A stretch of 64,000 bases of DNA from Haliclona indistincta (Eukaryota > Porifera > Demospongiae > Haplosclerida > Chalinidae): positions 5,287,254 to 5,351,253 of the forward strand of contig OZ024789.1 in assembly GCA_964017065.1 (NCBI GenBank). Reading direction: 5' to 3'. Below the pieces are notes generated by a model. The model had not been told where the DNA came from and ran no database searches. It worked only from the letters and a program-made list of their open reading frames with translations. This document shows positions 1-12,219 of this stretch, one piece after another (within the stretch, counting starts at the first letter, position 1; each line of letters opens with the position of its first letter). Made by a program: the position numbers and the translations under genes.

Positions 1-264
1 TCCCTTCACTGATGCACTCAGTTATGATAGCACCAGCTGCAAGCAAGAAATACACTTTTTGTAAAAGAGCTAATGAAAGCGTGTTTGATGAACAGAGATA
101 TCATCGCTCATTTGCATTTCCAAAAGCGCACTGCATACACCGACATCAAGTTTCTATAATGGGCCATGGGGCAAAGCACTGACAGGCTCAGTCTTCTTTT
201 ACATGTGTAACAGAATTTCGAATTCAAAAGAGAGCTACACAACAATATTGCAGTATAGATGTGT
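1..264. other. Non-coding stretch, no gene seen
   Basis: No supported coding region. The right part, from about 180, matches the 3' flank of the dioxygenase pseudogene copy near 18985-19030, so it is 3' flanking sequence of that gene family. Confidence 0.5.
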
Positions 265-482
265 TCAATCTATGACACTGAGGCATGAGACATCATCAAG
301 CTTTGGGCGTTTCACTGGTGGGTTCTCTTGACCGAGAAGAGAACGAATGCGTTCCGACAACTCCAGCCTGGCTCGATGCATCTTCAACCTACCATCAGTT
401 TTGGTGACTACTAGTGTGTGTAGTGAAGCACGACGTTCTGTGGTACATGACACTGCTATTCAACAGCAGTCGCTCAAGATGA
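265..482 (-). pseudogene. 2OG-Fe(II) dioxygenase family, C-terminal remnant
   Basis: Read on the minus strand this encodes only the last ~62-70 residues of the dioxygenase family found intact at 35251-38247: the SCTTERRAS and HTLVVTKTDGR segments, the LELLERIRPLL-like helix and the basic KRPKLDD tail. Similarity stops abruptly near 482-497, and upstream sequence is unrelated, so catalytic and central regions are missing. It is the leftmost of five loci of this family, all on the minus strand. Seen: the matching C-terminus and its stop at 265-267. Inferred: a truncated duplicate with no function. Confidence 0.75.
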
Positions 483-497
483 TTACGATTGAAATTT

Positions 498-1683
498 TAA
501 CATCCACACCCAATCACTACTGAACCAATAGCTATTTTTGTGTGTTTAATATTCTTTATCACCTAGATTAACTTTTCTGTCAAATCCCAGTTATAGTTGC
601 AGGCATACTATTCTGTAGCACAGTGTGTATGAGGTTAAAATTCTTTTTGAGCGAGCTGTTGGGATGACATTAGTCACTGCACACATCAACAATAAAGCGC
701 TGATTCTGCTAAATTTAGTAACCCATCCCATGCTACACAATAATTTGAATGAGCAATGAATACATTTGTTTTGTTGATACATTATACCTGACAGTGATGA
801 TATGACATGCACAACAAACAATATGTAAGTAAGAAAATGGTCATTTCTCATTGATCCAATACTAAGTTCATCAGGACATGTATTAGCTGGGCTGGACTCT
901 TTCTAACATCATCATGAACGTCTTCACGATCTGGAGAAGAACATAATGATTATTATTATGGGCATCGGACACGGGGAACTGTCTTCAAAGTATACCTAGG
1001 TCAAAAATCAAAGATGACACCGATGCTATAAATCCCATATTATTACACACTTTGGGATTTATCGCATTAAGATGGCCCCAAACGTGCTTTGCGTCACATT
1101 CAACCGATGACAGCCAACATTGGTGTTTCTACGGATTCCGCTCTGAAAACCCCTAGATTTACTTGTGATCGTTGTCTTTCCGACCAATTTGTTCCGAGAG
1201 ATGGGAGAGATGTGACGGAATATGTTATTAGTGGATGATTATGTGATTGTGTGATTGAGGTGTAGAATGTCGTAATGTGTAGTGTATGCTTGATGAGTAG
1301 CGAAGCACCAGTCTGTCTGTCTGTCTGTCTGTACGTCATGTGATATAGCTCTATTTAAGTTGTCAGTTTCTGTTGTTCATTGTATTGTCACAGTGATTCA
1401 AGAAGTGTTTTGCTAAGCTCTGTGACATCAGCACAATAAGGTATTACAACAGCATATTGCTTCGTGTGTGTGCCAGTGAGTATCAAGCATTTGAATCTGT
1501 CTGCTTTTACTTTTTGCGCACGTTTAAATTTCAGGAGGAGATAAAGTCGCGAAAATTAAATTTAGTATTCAATCAATACGATTTTTGTTGTGCGCTCGAT
1601 AAAATCACAAAATGCACAACTCACCCTGCACTGGTGTACTGTGTGAAGCATCAATAAGTTGTGTAGCAAATAATCGTCCTCAC
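498..1683. other. Intergenic, no supported gene; short TGTC repeat
   Basis: Only short open frames without splice support or recognisable domains. A (TGTC)n microsatellite lies at about 1311-1333. A small palindrome around AAATCCCA/TGGGATTT sits near 1031-1062. Confidence 0.4.
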
Positions 1684-1817
1684 CTGGCTCATCACTCATG
1701 TCAGAGAACAGCACAGTCATGTAATCCTGCCATGAAACCTTGAGCTCACTCAAAAATGCCCTCTTTTCCTGCTTGGGAAGAATACTGATAATAAAACGAA
1801 GAATCTCAACATACCAC
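1684..1817 (-). CDS. Unassigned candidate internal exon
   Basis: On the minus strand an open segment is bounded by a good acceptor (TTCTTTAG) at 1818-1819 and a good donor (GTGAGG) just below 1684. It encodes about 44 residues, including KQEKRAFLSELK and SWQDYMTVLFSDM, a composition that looks like real soluble protein. I do not recognise the family, and no partner exons were found nearby. It lies between the dioxygenase remnant and the start of the large duplication. It may be an orphan exon left by rearrangement. Confidence 0.3.
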
Positions 1818-2299
1818 CTAAAGAAAGTAAATAAAGTTTTTAAAGTTGAAATGAGAGGCAAGCATTTAGATATAAACGTAAAGTTTATTGCTTTGTAGGT
1901 ACAGTAAAAAAGAATTTATAGTTTTCAACTGACCAATCAGATTCGTAATGAATATCATTTTCCAGCTAATAGTAACGCGGTTTACTTCATTATTATTCAT
2001 TAAAAATCAATGAATGGCAATGTTTGCTAGACCCTCTCCGCCGTCCATCCAATTATCAGTAGGCGGGAGGGTTAGCTGCTAGACTAGTTACGCCCCTGCC
2101 TCGTCTAACGGGCTATGGCGCAACTACATATGAAACACTTGCGTGTAGCAGCCATTTTCCTTTTGCAAGTGCAAATTCTAACACTGATTTATACATATTG
2201 ATTAGTGTTATATCGTAGTAACTCTCGTACACGAAAATCCCAAGAAAGTGCACTGGGTGTGGTCTGGGGACGAGACTTGATCATCAATGAGAAATTTAC
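1818..2299. other. Intergenic; left breakpoint of the tandem duplication near 2098
   Basis: No gene in 1818-2098. From about 2098 the sequence becomes nearly identical to 21787 onward, marking the left edge of duplication unit 1. The stretch 2098-2275 is the right-hand part of the terminal-inverted-repeat element whose full copy is at 20939-21961, ending in GGTCTGGGGACGAGACT. The breakpoint therefore falls inside a transposon copy. Confidence 0.6.
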
Positions 2300-3502
2300 C
2301 TAACGCAATGATAACACAAACTAATACTAAAACTTCTGGAGCTCCTATAATAATACTAACTCCAACAACAACACTGTGAATATTGTGAAAGTAAGACACT
2401 AGGTGAGGAACACAGCCCTGCAGTAAGATAAGATTATATACTATAACACAGCAATGACGCAGTACCTCAGTGTATATTAGCTCAGTGGTCACGTTAGTGT
2501 CCATGACAATATCTGGACATGTTGTCTCATTGGCCCGTGGGTTGGTGGTGTTACAGCAAGAGACTGGTACAGAGAAGTTGTTGAAAACTTGTTCATAATC
2601 ACTGAAATTGATTGCTCCACAACACCTTAGCTATGAGATTAGGATTAAATAAATGAATGATTTTATAAACCCACTTTTTTCTGGGCAGCATCCCAAGCTT
2701 CCCTGGCTCCTTGAGAGTCATGGTAAGATGAAATGTTGGCACTGGTTCCAATACTCTCTGACAGCTATACAATGGTTATAAACTAAAACAGAATATTATG
2801 ACGTCATCACTCACACTAGGGATCAGAGCACCTGCTGCAATACCAAGAGATAGTAATATCACAAAAACAATTAACCATGGAATTGTGAACTACAAAAATA
2901 CCGTAATTCTCACAAAATGAAGTAAAGAGCTCAATTGTACCTTTATTATTATTTTCAAAAAATTAAAATTATTAGATGCCCTCTCGTATTTTATGAAAAG
3001 TCCAATCCCCACAACAACAGCAATTATGAGCACACCCACAATGATGATCAGGACTGATATTATGATCACAGAGATGCTGGCTTGAGTTGTGATGGCAAAG
3101 AACTGTGTGCCCTGGACCTTCAATTAGACAGAATGTGACAGTATACTAGAGAGTGTACAGTATCTTACTAATGCCCATATCCCTACAGTTATCGTCGGTA
3201 GACCAGTCACTATTACCTGTAGTGCAAGTAACAGTCATAGATCACAACCTATAATAGCTTACAGCTATCAAATATGTTATTGAGATGCATCCAACCATCT
3301 TCCAGTCAGCACAAATAATTCCACGAGTTGTATGTTTTCGTTCAAACTCTAAGTTGAATGAAAACATAAAAATGTTATATAATTGTGCATGGTTGTGACT
3401 TGAACTACATGTACCTTTTTCACTCTGTATGGTATCTTTCATATGTCGATCTTTCTCCCTTGAAATGTTCATAGCTTTGCCAAGATCTCTGCTCACAGCC
3501 AT
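2300..3502 (-). CDS. Tetraspanin, copy 1 (eight exons)
   Basis: Four-pass membrane protein of the tetraspanin family, which organises partner proteins in membrane microdomains. Exons read in frame on the minus strand: 3415-3502, 3263-3348, 3169-3216, 2941-3117, 2815-2889, 2675-2764, 2466-2630 and 2300-2417, about 282 residues. TM1 spans exons 2-3 (MVGCISITYLIA then VGIWAL), TM2 is rich in I/V in exon 4, and TM3 is in exon 5. The large extracellular loop holds the diagnostic CCG (LRCCGAINFS), a second CC (VSCCNTT), ETTCPD and several N-x-S/T sites. TM4 is in exon 8. The start is the ATG at 3502. A final short exon below 2300 may exist; otherwise the frame runs through the last donor to a stop at 2208. 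Nearly identical to the copy at 21983-23185. Confidence 0.8.
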
Positions 3503-4050
3503 TCGATCACCTCAAGGTATACAAGCATATGCAGCAATCGCTGAAGCTAGCACTAGCACTATCACAACCACATGACAAACCACTGGTTATCTAGACTAGA
3601 TAGTGACTATCTTTTATGCAAACTATGATTCCAGGAGAATAAATCATTATACCATGCATGGTGCATATGTGTACTACTAAAGTTGATACTGACCTCAGTA
3701 GAGGACAATTTTGGACAATTTGTTATGCTCAGGCAATGTACAGGTAGCTAGACAATAATATGTACATCTCTTCTCTTCCAGTCGAGTTCCCACTCCCTCA
3801 GCCTCACATGACCCCGCCAGCGAGACTGGTAAAACATCGTCCACGCATACCAAAGCAGCTAGCGACTAACTCTTCTCCTGACGTAACTTCACCGAGACAC
3901 GTTGAAACTTCTTCGAAAGTTTCTTCTCGGAAGAAAAGCTGGCGTCCCTGACTTCAGATATACTTTTCTGTTTGTCTGTTCACCTGTATCACTCACTCAT
4001 CCTACGAATTTCACTGGTTCCTGCCCCCTCATCAGTGACTCCAATTATTA
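3503..4050. other. Upstream flank of tetraspanin copy 1
   Basis: Probably holds the promoter of the minus-strand tetraspanin. An open frame at 3760-3951 on the plus strand has no domain or splice support and I do not call it a gene. The last bases (CCAATTATTA) are the left host flank of the foldback element that follows. Confidence 0.4.
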
Positions 4051-5385
4051 AAGAAAATAAAAGATTTCTAACAAAATCAAAAGGATGTAGGGATGAATGA
4101 AATCTGCTACTGGTCCACAATGTAAACCAACAAGGAACTAGCATGGAATGGTAACACGATTGACTTGTTAACAGATCATAGATCCCTACATCAGTGGCTG
4201 CTGTGGCAGACTATAGCTAATTCAGCTAGTTGCCGTTGACTGACATCATAGTGCATTGAATTGAATTCAACTTGACTGTGAAAAAATATTGATCTTATGT
4301 ACAGCCACTGATGTAGGGATCTATGGTCTGTTAGCAAGTCAATCGTGTTACCATTCCATGCTAGTTCCTTGTTGGTTTACATTGTGGACCAGTAGCAGAT
4401 TTCATTCATCCTTACTCCCTTACATCCTTTTGATTTCGTTAGAAATCTTTTTATTTTCTTGTTTGTGTCCTTTTTTGAGTTTCAAATTTTTGGTGCAGTT
4501 TGAATTCGGCAAAATCATGTATTTCTTTGTTTACACCATTAGTTTGGTTTGCTATTGTTGATAATTTCTTTATGTGACCTTTTTAACTTGTAGCTCAGAA
4601 TTTATTATTCCTAAATACTGAAACTAGCTCATGCATTCTGCAAAGCATTCGAGCCCCGCCCACTCTAGTTTACAAATTCTATAAGGCTGTGATACTATCT
4701 GGCGAGCAGCAGAACGGTGATACTACACGATCTTACTCGGTGAGTTGTTCTTCGAAGACTCCAGACGCTCTCCATACGACGATACTCTACTTCTAGAATT
4801 CGTGTGGTTGGTCACGTGCGTATTGCGTAATCACAATAATGGCGTCGAACACTTAGCTGACAAGTGTTCGTGATCGTGAACTCGTCAAATTTATATCGAC
4901 GTTTCGCTAAAAACTAATTTCAAAAGGCACCTGCCAGAAGTATTTCACGACAGTTCGTGGGTGTTTTGGTCTCGGCACTGCTCGCGTAAAGGCGCTACTA
5001 AATGAAAACAAAATGGCGCGCCTAGCGCTGAAGAAGAAAGAAGAAGATAGAAAGAAAGAAAGAAAGATAGAAAGAAAGAAAGAAAGAAGGAAGGAAAGAA
5101 AGAAAGAAGGAAGGAAAGAAAGAAAGAAAGAAAGAAAGAAGAAGACGAAGATAACGGAACCCAATTTTCACTGTTTCCAGGTTCGTCACTTTATTGACCA
5201 TTTCGAGCAATCTCCTTGCTGCTGTAAGATGGGGCAACGCCAGAAAGCAGATCTAAGTGTCTTTGGACGAATAAAATTCATCACCAGGCGTAATATCAGC
5301 GTTTGAACGCTAATAAATTGTATGCAGCCGCCATTTTGTTTTCTTGGCCATCCCTACATAGGGAGGCACTACCATGCCTCCCTGA
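4051..5385 (+). mobile_element. Foldback element E1 (hairpin-CTRA family)
   Basis: A 1.3 kb non-coding element. Its left end is AT-rich (AAGAAAATAAAAGATTTC) and leads into a large inverted repeat whose arms carry CATAGATCCCTACATCAGTG and its complement (about 4070-4440). Its right end is the hairpin GGGAGGCACTACCATGCCTC at 5361 onward, then CCTGA. The paralogous sequence at 20396-20410 lacks it and shows insertion between A and T with no target duplication. Relatives are at 5497-7031, 7843-14873 and 31450-32682. The ends and empty site are seen; a Helitron-like mechanism is inference. Confidence 0.65.
5034..5143. repeat. GAAA/GAAG microsatellite, short allele
   Basis: Imperfect tetranucleotide run of AGAAA and AGGAA units inside element E1, about 110 bp. 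The equivalent run in the second duplication unit is about 300 bp (24693-24996). Open frames through it are low-complexity artefacts. Confidence 0.9.
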
Positions 5386-5496
5386 TTATTATTTTCAAAC
5401 CTTTCTTGTGTTGGTTAGGTGCGCTTAATTCTCGTGTAGAAATTGAATTAATGTGTCATCTCATCATTTAGTATATATCTGTGTGTGTGTGCTGTA

Positions 5497-7031
5497 TTAG
5501 GGAGGCACGGTAGTGCCTCCCTATGTAGGGTTGAACGGGAAAACAAGATGGCAGCTACATACAATGTATTAGCGTTCAAACGCTGATATTTCGCCTAGTA
5601 ATGAATTGTATACGCCAAAAGACACCTAAATCTGGTCTCTGTCGTTGCCCCATCTTACAGTAGCAAGGAGATCGCTCGAAATTGTTACTAAAGTGACGAA
5701 CCTGGAAACGGTGAAAATCGAGTTTCGTCATCATCTTCGTTTTCTTCTTTTTTCTTTCTTCAGCGCGCCTAGCGCCTTTACGCGAGCAATGCCGAGACCA
5801 AAGCACCCACGAACAGTCGTGAAATTCTCCTGGCAGGTGCCTTTTGAACTTTATTTTTAGCGAAACGGCGATATAAATTCAGCGATTTCTCGATCGTGAT
5901 CCATTGTCAGCTAAGTGTTAGACGCCATTATTGTGATTGCGCAATACGCACGTGACCAAGCACTAGCTGACAATGGAACGCTCCATGATGCCGCTTGTGC
6001 TGCTATTGGTGTAACTTTTGTCCCTGTTCTCTTTGAGTCTCTTGGGGGCTCAGCTCTCTCACTGCCACGACCATTTCTACCATCGGTCGCCACCTGGGCC
6101 AACGTATTGGTTCTCCACCAGCCGACACCAAAAGACACTTATTTCAAAGATGCTCTATTGCACTGTGGAGGGGGAACGCAACTCTATGGTTGAACAGAAT
6201 CTCCACCGTCTCTTCCAGAGTTGATGGCATTATTTGACTTGTTTGTTTTAGCTATTTATTCCTGAAAAAAAATCATTATAAAAAAGCACTAGCTTGGTTA
6301 TCGCCACGCCGTATGGATCACGGAGAACACATATTTGTCTGGAGCCTTCGAAGAACGGTAAGCTCGTATAGGACCACCATTCTGCGCTTGCCAGATAATT
6401 GCAACTGCCGTACAGGTCTACAAGCAAGTGTGGGCGGGGCTCGTATCCACTGCATGCATGCATGCGTAGGCGAGCTGATATAACTAGCTACAAGCACTGG
6501 CTACAAGTTTAAAATTTAATAATAAAAAAAGCCATCAGCTGGCCATCAGCAACAGAAAAACTAAACCAATGGTGGAAACAAAGACAGCTCAGTATGTGCA
6601 TGATATTGAACTGTACTTCACTGAAAAAGAAAAAAAGGACACGAACAAGAAAATTAAAAAGATTTCTATCGAAATCAAAAGGATGTAGAGTTGTGAAATC
6701 TACCACTGGTCCACAATGTAAACTAACAAGGAACAAGCATGGAATGGTAACACGATTGACTTACTAACAGACCATAGATCCCTACATCAGTAGCTGTATA
6801 TAAGATCGATATTTTGTCACAAGCTGAATGCACGTCAGGTGTCAGTCAACAGCAACTAGCTGAACTAGCTATAGCCAACCACAGCAGCCAATGATGTAGG
6901 GATCTATGGTCTGTTAGCAAGTCAATCGTGTTACCATTCCATGCTTGTTCCTTGTTAGTTTACATTGTGGACCAGTAGTAGATTTCACAACCCTACATCC
7001 TTTTGATTTCGATAGAAATCTTTTTAATTTT
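5497..7031 (-). mobile_element. Foldback element E2 (hairpin-CTRA family)
   Basis: Same family as E1 in opposite orientation, so E1 and E2 form a head-to-head pair around 110 bp of host DNA (5386-5496). Left end: TTAGGGAGGCACGG followed by the complementary GTGCCTCCC. Right end: an inverted repeat at about 6655-7025 and the tail GATAGAAATCTTTTTAATTT. Sequence at about 20510-20520 gives the empty site CTGTA^TAATG, again between A and T on the element's strand and without target duplication. Short open frames at 5911-6224 are conserved in the copy only because the DNA is; no domain is seen. Confidence 0.65.
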
Positions 7032-7086
7032 TAATGTATTGTCCCAATACATGAGCAGAAAAAAATATTTTTAGCTCACTCACATT

Positions 7087-7462
7087 CATAGTTGCCAACC
7101 GTCCCGGTTTGGTCCCGGAAAAATGGCTATTGTCCCGACGGTGTCCCGGAAAGACAATTGTCCCGGATTGTCCCGGAATTTTAGCACCTGCCTCATTCCT
7201 CGGCCTCAACTAGCGCTTCCTCCTCTGCCATAAGCGCTTTCTCTTCTGCTCTCGCCTCTGCTAGTCGTGTCACTCGGTCTGCTTCACGCGGTGTTCCACA
7301 GACTACCTCAAACTAGTACAGAGTAAACTAATTAATAGGCGTGTTTATTAAAATTATTGGGTGTGATCGATTGATTTGTAGGTGTGGTCGATTAATTTTG
7401 TAGGTGTGGTTTGAATATTAATGAGTGTCCCGGACAAAATTTTTCTGAAGTTGGCAACTATG
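7087..7462. mobile_element. 376-bp MITE-like element with CATAGTTGCCAAC ends
   Basis: Inverted termini CATAGTTGCCAAC and GTTGGCAACTATG flank a non-coding interior with repeated GTCCCGG motifs. The hexamer CACATT occurs on both sides (7081-7086 and 7463-7468). The paralogous sequence near 20556-20566 has a single CACATT and no insert. Relics with similar ends or interior are at about 46375-46650, 59535-59757 and 63698-63790. Confidence 0.7.
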
Positions 7463-7842
7463 CACATTTGAACTATACTTTTGCATGTGCGCCGCATCAC
7501 ATGCTAAAACTAGAAGTATGTTCCTGTATCTCATTCTTTCTCACTTGCAAGTTTGCTTGGTCAAACAACTAACACTTAGTTACGAGAAAACGATGTATTG
7601 TGCATAATATGACTACATACAGGGCAGCTTGAATGTGCTCAGTGAGCTGCACATCAATGCTTCTGGAAGAAGAGAGAGAAGTAGATACAGCATGTATTGC
7701 TTTCATTAGCTAATAACAAGAGTTTATCAATAACTTTTATTTTGTAAAAAAATAGAGCACTACAATACACCACAATCATTAATAAAAAATTTACCAAACA
7801 CAATGATAGTATCAACTGATCCTAAAAGTTGTGATGCTCCTA
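7463..7842 (-). pseudogene. Tetraspanin terminal-exon relic and flank
   Basis: The minus strand at about 7770-7842 encodes a diverged match to the tetraspanin TM4 exon (IGASQLLGSVDTIIVF against IGAPEVLVLVCVIIAL), followed by the same GTAAAT donor. The rest of the exon is cut off by the foldback element starting at 7843. The sequence left of it is 3' flank, also found at 20540-20934. It is the remains of a third tetraspanin paralogue. Confidence 0.55.
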
Positions 7843-8650
7843 TTAGGGAGGAAGGGGAAAACAAAATGGCGGCTACATACAATGTATTAGCGTCCAAACG
7901 CTGATATTTCGCCTGGTGATGAATTTTATACGTCCAAAGACACCTAGATCTGCACTCTGGCGTTGCCCATCTTACAGTAGCAAGGAAATTGTTCGAAATT
8001 GTTACTAAAGTGACGAACCTGGAAGCGGTGAAATCGAGTTTCGTCTTCTTCATTTTCTTCTTTCTTTCTTCAGCGCGCCTAGCGCCTTTACGCGAGCAGT
8101 ACCGAGACCAAAACACCCACGAACAGTCGTGAAATTCTTCTGGCAGTGCCTTTTGAACTTTGTTTTTAGCGAAATGGCGATAAAAATTTCGCGATTTCTC
8201 GATCGTGATCCATTGTCAGCTAAGTGAGCAATACGCATGTGACCAAGCACTAGCTTGAGTATCTCCGCGCCGTATGGAACACATACTTGTCTGGAGTCTT
8301 CGAAGAACTAAGCTCGTGTAGGATCACCATTTTTCGCTTGCTAGATATCGCAAACAATTGCGGGCGGGGCTGCATGAATGCGTAGGCGAGCTGACATGTA
8401 CAGCCAGCTACGAGTTTAATAATAAAGAAAAGGCATCAACAACAGGAAAACTAAATTAATGGTGGAAAAAGACGGCTCAGTACACGCATGATATTGAACT
8501 GCACTTCACTGAAAAAGAAAAAGGACACAAACAAGAAAATTAAAAAGTTTCTATTGAAATCAAAAGGATGTAGGGCCTAATAAAGAAATCTACCACTGGT
8601 TCACGATGTAAACCAACAAAGAACAGCATGGAATGGTAACACGATTGACT

Positions 8651-8703
8651 AGCCTCGTGACCAGGCTCGTATTAGAGCCTGGTTCATACTGCACGCGCAT
8701 GCG
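8651..8703 (+). repeat. Left 53-bp terminal inverted repeat
   Basis: Identical to the reverse complement of 13721-13773. It holds an internal hairpin, CCAGGCTC-GTATTA-GAGCCTGG, near its outer end and a GCATGC-type palindrome at its inner end. The outer T at 8650 and A at 13774 extend the pairing by one base. Confidence 0.9.
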
Positions 8704-8820
8704 CTAAATATTAACGTGCGGAGAGCGTGAGCGAGCTCCCAAAATCAATTATTACGTACTTCCTGTTCGTTGTTTATTGATTATGACGTATAATGCGTGA
8801 ATTCGCCTGCCGTCTTCATC

Positions 8821-11800
8821 ATGGCCTCGCAATGGCAGTGCCGTTTGTGTCTTTCAAATGTACCATCAAACCACCGTGTTTCATTAATGAGCAAGACTGG
8901 GAAGAAGCAAGACTGGATCCAAAGAATTGTCAATCTTCTTGGCGTGCAAGTGGCTTCAGACGATTCCCTGCCTCAGCACATCTGTGCAAAGTGTTGTAGG
9001 CGGGTAGAAAAGCTAGAAAAGTGTGCAATAGACCTTGAAAGCTTCCAATTACAAGCTTCGCAGAGTTACAAGACTCTGCTAGACCAGAGGAGCCAATCAG
9101 AATCTCACAAGAGACCAAAGGAAACCAGTGGAGCAGCAGTTGATCTTACACCAGACACCTTAAGAGAAAGACCACCTGCAAAGAGAGGTGTAGGAATGCG
9201 CAAAAGACTAGACTTTGGACAAGAGTCTTTTGACTTATGTCGTAAGTTCTCTTCCTTGATGCATACCAAGTATAATACACACATTGACACCATGCATTCA
9301 TACATACCAAGCTATTACTACTATTATTTTTTACTATAGTCGTTAGATCTGACTCAGTCCCAGAAAGTTCTCCTTGTGAAGAAATATTAACTGAAGATAA
9401 TATAGCTCTTCATTGTGAGGAAATCTTACCAGAAGGTACTATTGTCAATGGAATGCCTCATGTTACATACAGTATATCCTTATTCTAATTAGCTACTGCG
9501 GTAGGCAGTGATGAGACTCAAGTATCCACAGGCTCCTCGGAGACACCTGATCAACAAGAATGTTCTGCAGTTCCAACTAAAGCAGTGACAGTGAGTAATA
9601 ATATTGCTACAGAATATTTTTGTACTATTAATATTATTTGTACTAATCAATTGTTGTATCACTATTCTAATTTAACTGTACATTGTTTTTATTTTTGCTA
9701 AAATATAATTATTCCATACAGATTACTATTTCTACACCAACTCGACCTGACTGGACCCGTAATTTGCCAGATGAGGAAGCCAAAATCGGACGAGCTTTGG
9801 CTGGAGGAAACATCACTTCTTTTGCAAAGGCAGTGATGAGTCAGAATGGTATTCGGAAAGAAATCTTGGAGCTTGTTCTTCACGACTTAGAGAGTGAATG
9901 TGCGTCGCTATGCAAACGCAGTGCACCTTCACGTTTCCGTAAGATGGGGTTACAAGAGATGATCGATGATTTTCAATGGGAGCGACTGATGTCTGATCTA
10001 CGCACACATGCTCCACTTCTCTTGCGAATTCTAACGTCTATTGTCTCTACAAACGATCATCGCAATAAGAACAAGGCAGGAGCTGCACACTATCCTGGCA
10101 TATGCATGGCCATGGCTGTGATTTTAAAAGAGAGGAACAGGGAGATGTGTGGTATACAATCACTTGTATCCCTCTTGCTGTTTTCCACTCATGTAGAGAA
10201 AAAGGTATGTTCTATGTTTATAGCTGCTATATAGCTATTATGCTATTATTGCTACATATTATTTTTTTCTATTTTGTCTAGGTATACTCACGCCTAAATC
10301 ATCTTAATATCTGTATTAGTTATAGTGCTACGCTACCATTAATAGGCCAAGTGAGCAAGCTCCATAAGAATCCAATACAAAAATGGATTAAAGAAGGCAC
10401 CACGTTCAAGTTTATTGGCGACAATGTTGACAAGAAACGGCGTGTACGTGATGTTCGTTCTGACAACCAAGGAGAGATGCTTCACATGTATAGTGTACTG
10501 GCAGCTCGTAGCCGTCTACCCTCATCTGATCTGTCTCACTCCGGAGAGGTTGCAGATTTGTTGTCATTTACATCAAAATCGTTTTTACCTAGTTCAAATG
10601 ATATTGAGGCAGTGAAGAGCAATCTTGTAACAATTGTATATCGCTTTCTTACCTTCTACATCAGATGCCTCGCTCCTCTCTCAAAGGCAGTGCCTAAACA
10701 CATAGTGCACAAATACTCGAAGGAGATGGGCAAAATGTCTGAAGTAGTTGTTCTGGATGTTTTAATGAAGAATGAGGCATGTGGCCCAGAAATGATCGAC
10801 ATCATGCAGTCTCTGCAAGGATACCTTGGCAATGACTATTCTCTAGAAGAGAAAGTATTGTCAGGAGGAGATCAGCTCACTTGCGAACGACAGGCATCTT
10901 CCCAGCGCCATATGATGGATGGCAAGACCAACGACGTATCACTGCAGCTACTAGAGCCTCAACTTGAAGACTGGCACACACTTGTAATCACTCTTACGGT
11001 AAATATATACTTTGACATTTTTACTATAATGTTTTATTATAATTATTATAATGATTATATAGGCTGCCTGGAAATGTCTCTACAATGACAAGAAGCACTC
11101 TTCACGTGATCACGGCACCCTTGGTTATTTTAAGAGCCGACTCAATCGCACTACAGTTCCGTCAAAGCCAAAGAAAGAAGTCAATGCTACTCTTGACTTT
11201 TTCCTTACCGTTGTTAAAGGTCATCTTGTTGCAGCTGCTTGCGACATTCTAGGAATCAGCAGTCCCGATTCTCCACTTCAGTTACCTTCAGGTATCATCA
11301 AAGGCACCTTGGAGCAACAGTCATCGTTTGTCACATCAATTTCTACTAAGGTAGTTGACAGAGTCTCATTGATTGGAGTAGACTGGACGAAAAAGCAAGA
11401 TTATGAATCTGGAGATGGAGTCTACAACTACGCACGCGTCTTGTGCCATTTTGGAGGTATTGTCTTAGAGTTCTATGATGCATGGGCTGAGGGCGATGGT
11501 GACAGGATCTATCGTTGCTATAGATTACTCATGCCTCACTTTATTTGTTATGGGCACACCAAGTATGCTTTGCAGGCACTCCGCTTTCAATTCCAAGTGG
11601 CAGCATATCTGTCTCCACATTTGGCTCATCACATTGTGTGGGACAGGTTTATAAACACCAGGGGTGGAATAGGCTGTAACATTCCCTGCGATCTTCACAA
11701 TGAGCATGTCAATAAATTGATAAAAGAAATTGTAGGCAACATGGGATCCAACCTTACGGAAGAAGCCTTGCAGCGTGCAGCACGTTCTGTTACCGCTTTA

Positions 11801-12106
11801 CAAAATATATGCAAATCTTTTGACAAGCAGTCAGGTGTCCCTACTGGGTCAAGCTATCACTTTACTCGGTATGATGCACAAGATGTTGCTAAAGTAGCCT
11901 CAGTCGTAAGAGACAGAAAGCTGCTCTATCCAATCGCTGGAAGAAAGCACTCCTCGTGTCCTAATTTCTCCTTAGATCCTCTCAATGCTTGGGACAGAGA
12001 GAAAACACATGAGTGGATTGAAAAGAAGCAAACTCTTTTTGCAAACTACCAAGGTGCTGGGCTAACAGAAAGTGATGAGGAGGAATGCGATAGTGATGAG
12101 GATTAG
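8821..12106 (+). CDS. ZAD-like zinc finger plus DUF6589-like putative transposase
   Basis: Six exons read by eye with matching phase and no internal stop: 8821-9241, 9340-9435, 9505-9590, 9722-10204, 10282-10998 and 11063-12106, giving 948 codons. Residues ~1-85 resemble a ZAD/FPG-type zinc finger: CRLC near the start and ICAKCC about 50 residues later. An acidic Ser/Thr-rich linker follows. The large C-terminal part carries FIGDNVDKKRRVRD and GGDQLTCERQASSQRH, which recall the DUF6589 family of uncharacterised, often repeated proteins. Conserved Asp residues in GDNVD and GDQLT, and later acidic positions, are candidate catalytic residues. The acidic tail is ESDEEECDSDED. Its place between perfect terminal repeats supports a transposase role; that role is inference. 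Start: the first ATG (8821) preceding the zinc finger. Confidence 0.75.
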
Positions 12107-12219
12107 TTTCATTTTATAATTAGTTTTTTGTTTACTGTATACAGCATACTTTATTATTGTTACTATTCAATTTTTGTTTACTATACATTAATTGCTTTTT
12201 GTCCATAACAAAAATTACA

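Noticed and set aside
3760..3951. Pro/Ser-rich open frame upstream of the tetraspanin
   Set aside because: Low complexity, no splice partner, and identical copy explained by the duplication.
5911..6224. Open frames on both strands inside E2, repeated in unit 2
   Set aside because: They are conserved only because the DNA copies are recent; frames overlap on opposite strands and show no domain.
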